Assembly: GCA_964567785.1 (NCBI GenBank)
Contig: CAZMOK010000105.1
Coordinates: 1-7,212 of the forward strand
DNA: 7,212 bases
DNA from: CAZMOK01 sp964567785
Lineage (GTDB): Bacteria > Bacteroidota > Bacteroidia > Bacteroidales > JAGOPY01
Reading direction: 5' to 3'
This document shows, in pieces, positions 1 to 5,298 of this stretch. The translations under genes and the position numbers were made by a program. The notes below the pieces were generated by a model. That model made no database searches, was not told the DNA's origin, and saw nothing but the letters and a program-made list of their open reading frames with translations. Each line of letters begins with the position of its first letter. The first letter of the stretch is position 1.

Positions 1-164
1 AGATAATTTCAGTATTTATTTAAAATCTTATCTCTCTCATTTAATGTAATTTATAGAGATTATAATTAATAAAAATGCAATTAATTGTATTTTCAATTTG
101 TAAATAACTGTTTTTGAGATATCTTTGCACATATATCATCATTTGCTAACCTAAAATTCACTTA
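1..164. other. AT-rich upstream region without a gene
   Basis: This leader is strikingly poor in G and C compared with the coding DNA that follows. I see no open frame of useful length, tRNA or strong hairpin in it. It holds a good Bacteroidota-type promoter match (listed separately) and, just upstream of that, a 10-bp perfect palindrome CAATTAATTG at 78-87. In DNA this AT-rich such a palindrome could arise by chance. The preceding gene lies outside the window. Confidence 0.6.
97..127 (+). promoter_or_regulatory. Bacteroidota-type promoter for the basic DNA-binding protein gene
   Basis: TTTG at 97-100 is separated by 19 nt from TATCTTTG at 120-127. This matches the known Bacteroidota sigma-ABfr pattern of a -33 TTTG and a -7 TAnnTTTG with a spacer of about 19-21 nt. 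Transcription would start around 132-136, leaving a 5' leader of about 30 nt before the ATG at 165. The match and spacing are seen directly; promoter activity is inferred. Confidence 0.6.
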
Positions 165-842
165 ATGAAAAAACTAAATTTACCTGAAGGAGATCTTTTG
201 AAAATGAGGAAATTTTATGAGGATGAACTTCATAAAACCCTCGACAAGCTGGATCACATAAATGCAATATTGAAACAACTCGGCGGGCCTGAAAATAAAA
301 TTGAGATTCGGGTTGAAACCAGCGGCAAAACTTCTTCAACCACAACCTCAAAAGCCGGAGGCACAACTTCGGCCAGAAGAGGCAGGCCGGGCAGGAAAAA
401 GAAAAGGGAACTAAGGTCGGCGTGGGCCAAGCTCATACTTGAGCAACTGGAAAAGATCAACAGACCGCTTACCTACAATGAGCTTACCAATGAAGTGATG
501 GCGGCAGCCAATATTCCCGGGGACAAAAAAGAAAGCACCAAAGCAGCCATTGTCAATGTTGCCTTCCGTTTAAAGAACCGTGACAAGCTCATAAATACTT
601 TTTCGGCCGGGCGTAAAGAGAAATACGTAGCCAAAACCGAATGGTTTGATGAAAACGGGATTATCAGGAAAGAATTCAAGCCTAAGGTCACCAAACCCAA
701 ATCGGCCAGGAAGAAACCGGGGCCAAAAAAGAAACCGGGGCCAAAAAAGGGCTCAAAGCGACGTAGAACCAAAAAACCCGTTGCCAGCACAAAGGAAACA
801 AAGCCTGTTCCAGTGAATAAGGCAAAGGAAGAGAACAAGTAA
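165..842 (+). CDS. Basic nucleoid-type DNA-binding protein: coiled coil, AT-hook-like motif, winged helix, lysine-rich tail
   Basis: The 225-residue product matches no named family that I recognise with certainty. Residues 5-40 look like a short amphipathic coiled coil. Residues 50-70 are a Ser/Thr/Gly-rich linker. Residues 71-82 (RRGRPGRKKKRE) contain the GRP core of an AT-hook. Residues 83-160 read as a helix-turn-helix or winged-helix domain, with helices around 85-98, 103-115 and 124-138 and a wing ending near KYVAKTEWF; this resembles the HARE-HTH type of fold. Residues 172-225 are a Lys/Pro/Ala tail with two exact KKPGPK units at 183-194, like bacterial histone-H1-like tails. The inferred role is sequence-tolerant DNA binding, either as a nucleoid protein or a regulator. 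There is no signal peptide or membrane segment. The ATG at 165 has no Shine-Dalgarno. An internal ATG at 204 (residue 14) is preceded by AAGGAG at 187-192, so a start there that trims the first 13 residues is possible. A good promoter lies upstream, and a possible terminator lies about 80 nt downstream. The gene is real beyond reasonable doubt, but the function is only inferred. Confidence 0.8.
   Translation: MKKLNLPEGDLLKMRKFYEDELHKTLDKLDHINAILKQLGGPENKIEIRVETSGKTSSTTTSKAGGTTSARRGRPGRKKKRELRSAWAKLILEQLEKINRPLTYNELTNEVMAAANIPGDKKESTKAAIVNVAFRLKNRDKLINTFSAGRKEKYVAKTEWFDENGIIRKEFKPKVTKPKSARKKPGPKKKPGPKKGSKRRRTKKPVASTKETKPVPVNKAKEENK
711..746 (+). repeat. Exact 18-bp tandem duplication in the lysine-rich tail
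   Basis: The 18-mer AAGAAACCGGGGCCAAAA occurs at 711-728 and again, without any mismatch, at 729-746. It is in frame and encodes KKPGPK twice. The following AAG GGC begins like a third, diverged unit (KKGSK). Perfect identity at the DNA level suggests a recent slippage or duplication event, so tail length may vary between strains. Confidence 0.85.
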
Positions 843-867
843 CATCGTTTATTTACATATATTTTCA

Positions 868-1026
868 GAGGCAGGTGCTGTCTCAAAATTTCGTTTCACG
901 CAAAGTACGCGAAGTTTTTGCAGAGTTCGCAAAGAGCAGAATGACTGATTATTAATTCTTTGCGATCTCTGCTTTTTTCTTTGCGATCTCTCTGAGTGAA
1001 CCATTTAATACTTTTGAAACAGCCTC
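868..1026. repeat. Imperfect inverted-repeat element, MITE-like
   Basis: The outer ends GCTGTCTCAAAA (877-888) and TTTTGAAACAGC (1012-1023) are inverted repeats matching at 11 of 12 positions. Flanking GAGGC (868-872) and GCCTC (1022-1026) extend the symmetry, with about 6 extra bases on the left. Inside are CGCAAAG at 899-905 and 928-934, mirrored by CTTTGCG at 958-964 and 979-985. All pairs share a centre near 942-950, so the whole element of about 160 bp can fold on itself. It has no coding capacity. Nested symmetry and IS-like ends suggest a small non-autonomous element or a dispersed Bacteroidota intergenic repeat. I see no convincing target-site duplication. Origin is inference. Confidence 0.6.
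920..978 (+). terminator. Candidate intrinsic terminator formed by the inner stem of the repeat element
   Basis: GCAGAGTTCGCAAAG (920-934) pairs with CTTTGCGATCTCTGC (958-972) in a 15-bp stem with one mismatch and a 23-nt loop. TTTTTT follows immediately at 973-978. This is the arrangement of a rho-independent terminator, about 80 nt after the stop codon at 840-842. The loop is long, so efficiency is uncertain. The structure is visible; the role is inferred. Confidence 0.45.
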
Positions 1027-1051
1027 TTTTTTAGCATTCAGACCTTTTTTG

Positions 1052-1069
1052 TTGTTAAATTATTAACAA
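1052..1069. promoter_or_regulatory. Rex operator upstream of rex
   Basis: TTGTTAA (1052-1058), four central bases ATTA, then TTAACAA (1063-1069) form an 18-bp site with perfect 7-bp inverted arms. This agrees fully with the Rex-binding consensus described in clostridia and related bacteria (TTGTTAA-N4-TTAACAA). It lies 77 bp before the rex start codon, as expected for autoregulation by the NADH-sensitive repressor. It overlaps the expected -33 area of the TATATTTG box at 1079-1086, and sits 13 nt upstream of a second, better-spaced promoter match. Confidence 0.8.
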
Positions 1070-1078
1070 TTTAATCCA

Positions 1079-1114
1079 TATATTTGGATTTTGGTAAGCG
1101 TGAAATTATTTTTG
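1079..1114 (+). promoter_or_regulatory. Candidate rex promoters (two Bacteroidota -7 boxes)
   Basis: Two TAnnTTTG matches are present: TATATTTG at 1079-1086 and TATTTTTG at 1107-1114. The downstream one has a TTTG at 1083-1086 with a 20-nt spacer, the expected geometry. The upstream one lacks a clear TTTG at the right distance, but its -33 zone falls inside the Rex operator, which would give classical repression. Which box is used cannot be decided from sequence. Confidence 0.45.
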
Positions 1115-1146
1115 CCTTGTCATTATAACAATTCATCAGAGCTTAC

Positions 1147-1770
1147 ATGAAACATTTACCTCATAAAACCATTGAAAGATTAAGTCAGTACAGGCGGGCC
1201 TTGCTTCTTGTTCACGCAAAAGGAAAAACTCATATATTTTCCCACGAAATTGCAAAGATCATTCATATTACTTCAGTGCAGGTCAGAAGGGACATCATGC
1301 TGATAGGCTATACCGGCACCCTCAGGAAGGGCTATAACGTAAAAGAACTTATCGATCTCATTGGGTCCATCATCGACAGTGAAAAAGGCCTGAAGGTATG
1401 TGTTGTGGGTGTGGGTAACCTGGGCCGTGCCATCATAAAATATTTCAGCGGGAAACGCACAAAACTTCAGATAGCCGCTGTTTTCGATAACAATCCGGAA
1501 AAGGTGGGTAAAGAATATTACGGGGCAAAATGTTATGACGTAAAGGAACTCAAGGAGGTTGTCAGGAAACTCGACATCAAGATAGGGCTTATTACCGTGC
1601 CCGGCGAGCAGGCGGCCTGCATAGCATCTTCACTGGTAAAGGCCGGCATCAAAGGGATTCTCAATTATTCCCCGAAACCGGTTAACGTACCTAAAAACGT
1701 TTACCTGGAAGAATACGACATGATCACCTCGCTGGAGAAGGTGGCGTTCTTCGTGAAAACACACGAGTAA
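1147..1770 (+). CDS. rex: Redox-sensing transcriptional repressor Rex
   Basis: Rex is a cytoplasmic homodimeric repressor that reads the NADH/NAD+ ratio. It binds operators when NADH is low and leaves them when NADH binds its Rossmann domain, usually releasing fermentation and respiratory genes. The 207 residues match the usual family length. An N-terminal winged helix covers about 1-78, with the PxxTIERLxxYRRAL start and the recognition-helix motif SVQVRRD at 43-49. The segment around 54-63 keeps the family's Gly pattern and GY. The dinucleotide-binding motif GVGNLG is at 88-93, followed by AAVFDNNPEKVG at 110-121. The family signature KGILNYSPKPVNVP is at 169-182, and a domain-swapped terminal helix at 193-203 ends in VAFFV. 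The ATG at 1147 fits the family N-terminus and has no strong ribosome-binding site, as is usual in this phylum. A perfect-arm Rex operator lies upstream, so autoregulation is likely. Assignment is secure; the target genes are not visible here. Confidence 0.95.
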   Translation: MKHLPHKTIERLSQYRRALLLVHAKGKTHIFSHEIAKIIHITSVQVRRDIMLIGYTGTLRKGYNVKELIDLIGSIIDSEKGLKVCVVGVGNLGRAIIKYFSGKRTKLQIAAVFDNNPEKVGKEYYGAKCYDVKELKEVVRKLDIKIGLITVPGEQAACIASSLVKAGIKGILNYSPKPVNVPKNVYLEEYDMITSLEKVAFFVKTHE

Positions 1771-1987
1771 TTTACAGTTTACATTTTACGGTTTACAATT
1801 TACAAAGTAGGATAGTGTAAGACGATAGTCAGTACATTTTAACTCTAAGCTCTCAACTCTAAAATTCCTCCGGTCGTCCCGTCCTCCAGTCCTATTATCT
1901 TCTTAACCTCTTATATTCTGCCCCTTGCTACCGAGCTCCCGAGCTCCCTTGCTCCCTTGCTTTCATTGTTCATTGTTCATTGTTAAC
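1771..1987. repeat. Mosaic of 7-bp and 8-bp tandem micro-repeats
   Basis: Immediately after the rex stop codon come five TTTACRN heptamers (1771-1805), with TTTAC recurring exactly every 7 bp. There follow about three heptamers of the AACTCTA/AGCTCTC type (1841-1861), three octamers CCNGTCNT (1870-1893), five octamers of the pattern NNGCTNNC including two exact GAGCTCCC (1925-1964), and three exact TTCATTG heptamers (1962-1982) running into TTAAC. The unit sequences are unrelated, but the unit length is always 7 or 8. The stretch lacks coding capacity. Similar low-complexity strings occur between genes in other Bacteroidota genomes, as far as I recall. Confidence 0.75.
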
Positions 1988-2009
1988 TACCCTAACACCT
2001 CTTACTTTG
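1980..2009 (+). promoter_or_regulatory. Weak promoter candidate before the histidine kinase gene
   Basis: TTG at 1980-1982, the end of the last TTCATTG unit, is followed after 19 nt by TTACTTTG at 2002-2009. The latter differs from the Bacteroidota -7 box TAnnTTTG at its second base. Spacing is right but the match is imperfect. If real, the -33 element would lie within the heptamer array, so repeat-number change could alter expression. Confidence 0.25.
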
Positions 2010-2073
2010 AGCTGTTGACTATTATTCATATTTTTAGGGAATGATTGCCAAGTGAATTACTTATTGAAGAACT

Positions 2074-3795
2074 ATGCCTGAACATAATAAAACAGATGAA
2101 CTGCTGAAAAGGATAGAAAGCCTGGAAGAAAAACTTGAAGAGCGAGACCGGGAACTGGTAAAACACCGGATGGTGATGGAAAACATTCCCGTTGCCATAA
2201 CCATTTACGATGAGAAAGGCAGGTTTATTTTTGCCAACGAACAAGCTCAAAAATACCTCGACACACCTTCACATATCATAGTACAGAAAACACTGCTCGA
2301 TTTCTTCCCCAACAGAGGGAACAAAGCCATAAAAATGATAAAGAAGGTTTTCAGTGAAAAAAAGACAGTCACTTCAAAACACCAATACCCCATCAATAAT
2401 GAAAAACACATTTTCAATATCAAGCGTTTCCCTATATCCGACAGTGAAAGCAATGTAAAAGCTGTTTTATCCATAGCAGAAGACATAACACAACAGGACC
2501 GGACCGATAATTTCCTGAACATCCAGCATAAAATAGATTCACTTCAATCGGTCACTGATGATTTCATTGAAAACCTTACCATACTTTTTGACCACCTTTT
2601 CGAGATTGAATGGATAGATGCGGGAGGACTTTACCTGTACGATGAAGAAAAAGAAATGCTGGAACTAGTCTATCACAGGGGATTGTCAGAAAAATTCACA
2701 AAGAAAACAGGGAAATATCCGATCGGTAGTGAACCTGCAAGGCTGGTATTCAGTCGCAGGCAGACCTTTAAAGGAAAAGAAGAATTCCTTCCAACGGTGC
2801 GCAAGAGCTTACTGGAAGAAAAGATCACCTATCTGAGTATTCTACCGTTAATTCATAAAAACAAGGTGATTGGTTCACTGAACCTGGCATCAAGAAACTT
2901 CAGGGAGCTAAGCGATCTGGATAAGTTGTGGATCAGAACCATTGCCGGCAGGGTAGCCGGACAGGTCCAGCTTGTGAGGGCACAGGAAAACCTGAAAAAG
3001 AACAATATTTCGCTCAACAAAGCTTTACAGGACCTGAAAAAAAACCACCAGAGACTCATCCAGAAATCCAGGCTTGAATCATTGGGGGAACTTTCGGCCG
3101 GCCTTGCACACGAGGTCAACCAACCGTTGTCAGTAATATCCCTTTCACTTCAAAACCTGGAAGAAAGGATCAAAAAAGGAAAGGCCGATACAAAATACCT
3201 TGATTCAAAATTCGATTCATTGTGGAAAAATGTTGAAAAGATCAGGAGCCTGATCGACCACGTGAGGACCTTTTCGAGGGAGCAGGGGGATGAGCTGTTT
3301 GAAAGAGTGGACCTCAACAAAACAATTGACAATGCCCTGTCGTTAATGACCGAACAGCTCAGAAATCACAATATCTCCGTTGTAACCAACCTCGAAAAAA
3401 CAAACGGTTATGTATTGGGGAACTCTTCCCAGATTGAACAGATTTTCCTTAACCTGCTGGCTAATTCAAGGTACGCACTCGATGAAAAGCAAATCAGTGC
3501 CCCGGCTGAGGAATTCTCCAAAGAGATCCGGATTTCTTCCCGGGCAAAAGACGATAATATAGAAATATCCTTTCATGACAACGGCACAGGTATTTCAGAA
3601 AAAAACCTTGAGATGATCTTTGATCCGTTCTTCACTACAAAGCCCGAGGGTGAAGGCACCGGACTGGGACTGGCGATAGTTTACGGGATCATCAAAAAAA
3701 TGAAGGGGGCAATCACTGCTGAATCAAAACAGGATGAGAATACAGAAATTACAATCAGGCTACCTTTCTTCAGAGTGTTTGATAAAAAAATTTGA
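2074..3795 (+). CDS. Soluble PAS-GAF sensor histidine kinase
   Basis: This 573-residue kinase autophosphorylates on His and passes the phosphate to a response regulator, very likely the NtrC-type protein encoded next. Residues 5-35 form a charged coiled coil. A PAS domain spans about 36-140 and ends in the usual EDIT. A GAF domain spans about 150-305, with its typical end IGSLNLASR near 265-273. A second coiled coil (about 305-340) leads to the DHp helix with the H-box SAGLAHEVNQPLS, phospho-acceptor His346. The ATPase domain has the N box (LNLLANSRYAL, Asn464), G1 box DNGTG starting at Asp502, F box DPFFTTK, and G2 box GEGTGLGL at 526-533. All catalytic motifs are intact. There is no signal peptide or membrane helix, so it senses a cytoplasmic cue; PAS and GAF could bind haem, flavin or a small molecule, but no diagnostic ligand residue is evident. 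The ATG at 2074 is the only nearby start, because a stop at 2065-2067 precedes it in frame. The response regulator follows after 88 bp without an obvious terminator. Confidence 0.93.
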   Translation: MPEHNKTDELLKRIESLEEKLEERDRELVKHRMVMENIPVAITIYDEKGRFIFANEQAQKYLDTPSHIIVQKTLLDFFPNRGNKAIKMIKKVFSEKKTVTSKHQYPINNEKHIFNIKRFPISDSESNVKAVLSIAEDITQQDRTDNFLNIQHKIDSLQSVTDDFIENLTILFDHLFEIEWIDAGGLYLYDEEKEMLELVYHRGLSEKFTKKTGKYPIGSEPARLVFSRRQTFKGKEEFLPTVRKSLLEEKITYLSILPLIHKNKVIGSLNLASRNFRELSDLDKLWIRTIAGRVAGQVQLVRAQENLKKNNISLNKALQDLKKNHQRLIQKSRLESLGELSAGLAHEVNQPLSVISLSLQNLEERIKKGKADTKYLDSKFDSLWKNVEKIRSLIDHVRTFSREQGDELFERVDLNKTIDNALSLMTEQLRNHNISVVTNLEKTNGYVLGNSSQIEQIFLNLLANSRYALDEKQISAPAEEFSKEIRISSRAKDDNIEISFHDNGTGISEKNLEMIFDPFFTTKPEGEGTGLGLAIVYGIIKKMKGAITAESKQDENTEITIRLPFFRVFDKKI

Positions 3796-3883
3796 CATTT
3801 CATCTCTTTTTATTATATTAGCGATTGCTTTTGTTAATGCCCAATAACGGAGCAACAAGTCGAACCGCTATCTGACCCAGATC

Positions 3884-5272
3884 ATGAAAAACAAACAGGC
3901 CCAGGTCTTGCTACTGGATGATGAGCGAGATATAAGAACTGAGATCAACGAATTCCTGAATAACCGAGATATTTCGGTAAAAGAAGCCTCTTCCCCTTCC
4001 CAGGCTTTTAGTATACTTTCAAGCATTCCAATCGATGTTGCCATTCTCGACATCAGGCTTCCTGAAATGAGCGGATTGGAAGTATTGGATGAAATAAGGA
4101 GAGAACACCCTGATGTGCCCAATATAATGATAAGCGGCCACGGGGATATGGATTCAGTTATAGAAGCCCTGAGGATGGGAGCAGTTGACTACTTCAAAAA
4201 GCCCTTCGACCTTAATAAATTGCACAAAGCCATCAGAAAACATATTAACGCTGAATGGCACAATCCGGGCGCCTGCATGGCAGCAACGGAATGTTTGACC
4301 ATACAGGGTAACAATGGAAACGACAGTATCAATATGATAGCCTGTTCTCCGTTAATGAAAAAAACCCTTGAAAAAATGCAGCGCGTTTCCAGGTCGTCCG
4401 GCACAACAGTCCTCATAACCGGCGAAAGCGGGACCGGAAAAGAGCTGGTGGCCAAAGGCATACACCAATTGAGCGAAAGAAAGGAAAAACCCTTCATTGC
4501 TGTTAACTGTTCCAGCGTACCGGATGAACTGTTCGAAAGCGAATTCTTCGGATTCAAGAAAGGCGCTTTTACGAGCGCCTACAGTGACAAACCCGGCTGG
4601 TTCGAGGCAGCGGACCAGGGCACCCTCTTTCTGGATGAGATAGCAGACCTGAAGCCCAACCTTCAGGCAAAACTGCTTAGGATCATGGAAGACAGGCACA
4701 TTGCCCGTCTTGGAAGCACAAGGAACATCAGGGTGGATGTACGCATTGTTGCTGCCACAAACAGAGACCTGAAAAGCATGGTGGCAAGGGGCAAATTCAG
4801 GGAAGACCTTTACCACAGGCTCAATATTTTCACCATTCAGCTTCCACCCTTGAGGGAAAGGTGCGAATGCATCCCACAATTATTCAACCAGTTTGTTGAA
4901 CATTACAGTAAGAAGCTTTTGATGAAACCTCCGCGGATCGAAAAGGAAATCCATGAAGCGCTCACCAGATATGATTTTCCGGGAAATGTAAGAGAGCTCA
5001 TGCATATGGTTGAGCGCGGATTGATCATGTGTGAAGGTGACAGGCTGAAACTGCACCATTTTGAACAATTACGCAGGGGGATCAATAGAATGCATTCCAT
5101 GGCCGGCGCATCCAGGATGGCCATGCCCCTCGATGCCCTTGAAAAGGAATCGATTGAAAGTTGTCTTCGCGAAAACAATTTCAATAAATCAAAAACCGCG
5201 CGGTTGCTTAACATTTCACGCCAGGCCCTTGACAGGAGGATTGCAAAATACGGTATTGAAATGCCCGGCTGA
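3884..5272 (+). CDS. NtrC-family sigma54-dependent response regulator (REC, AAA+, Fis HTH)
   Basis: This 462-residue protein is a bacterial enhancer-binding protein that should remodel RNA polymerase-sigma54 after phosphorylation by the upstream kinase. The receiver domain (about 7-120) has the acidic pair Asp12-Asp13, phospho-acceptor Asp56 in AILDIRLPEMSG, Ser84 and Lys106 before Pro107. A linker (about 120-150) contains His120, His126, Cys131 and Cys137. The AAA+ domain (about 152-385) has Walker A GESGTGKE at 180-187, Walker B LFLDE with Asp251-Glu252, sensor I AATNRD, arginine-finger segment REDLYHRLN, and GNVREL at 367-372. The sigma54-contact loop reads GAFTSA at 227-232, where the family norm is GAFTGA, and is preceded by ESEFFGFKK instead of the common ESELFGHEK. 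The C-terminal Fis-type HTH is at about 418-460 (NKSKTARLLNISRQALDRR). The ATG at 3884 has no Shine-Dalgarno; an in-frame stop at 3845-3847 excludes a much earlier start. It is probably co-transcribed with the kinase gene. No target promoter of sigma54 type is evident in the window. Confidence 0.93.
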   Translation: MKNKQAQVLLLDDERDIRTEINEFLNNRDISVKEASSPSQAFSILSSIPIDVAILDIRLPEMSGLEVLDEIRREHPDVPNIMISGHGDMDSVIEALRMGAVDYFKKPFDLNKLHKAIRKHINAEWHNPGACMAATECLTIQGNNGNDSINMIACSPLMKKTLEKMQRVSRSSGTTVLITGESGTGKELVAKGIHQLSERKEKPFIAVNCSSVPDELFESEFFGFKKGAFTSAYSDKPGWFEAADQGTLFLDEIADLKPNLQAKLLRIMEDRHIARLGSTRNIRVDVRIVAATNRDLKSMVARGKFREDLYHRLNIFTIQLPPLRERCECIPQLFNQFVEHYSKKLLMKPPRIEKEIHEALTRYDFPGNVRELMHMVERGLIMCEGDRLKLHHFEQLRRGINRMHSMAGASRMAMPLDALEKESIESCLRENNFNKSKTARLLNISRQALDRRIAKYGIEMPG

Positions 5273-5298
5273 CAACAGGCCAATGTTATCCTTGCTCC

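Noticed and set aside
78..87. Perfect palindrome CAATTAATTG just upstream of the first promoter
   Set aside because: In such AT-rich DNA a 10-bp palindrome is likely by chance, and it matches no operator I recognise; kept only as a remark.
473..886. Minus-strand open frame of 137 codons over the basic protein gene
   Set aside because: It is the antisense shadow of a lysine-rich gene, rich in Phe and Leu from complemented Lys codons, with no recognisable domain and no matching control signals.
1085..1099. Possible sigma54 promoter before rex (GG, 10 nt, GC)
   Set aside because: Only the two dinucleotides fit; the CA after GG and the TT before GC of the consensus are absent, while Bacteroidota housekeeping promoter boxes fit better.
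1771..1987. CRISPR-like array after rex
   Set aside because: Units are 7-8 bp, contiguous and change sequence from block to block; there are no constant repeats of about 25-40 bp separated by unique spacers.
4256..4271. TGGCAC resembling a sigma54 -24 element
   Set aside because: It lies within coding sequence and has no TTGC at the required distance.
4352..4879. Minus-strand open frame of 175 codons inside the response regulator gene
   Set aside because: The sense strand encodes the conserved AAA+ domain here with every catalytic motif, so the antisense frame is coincidental.
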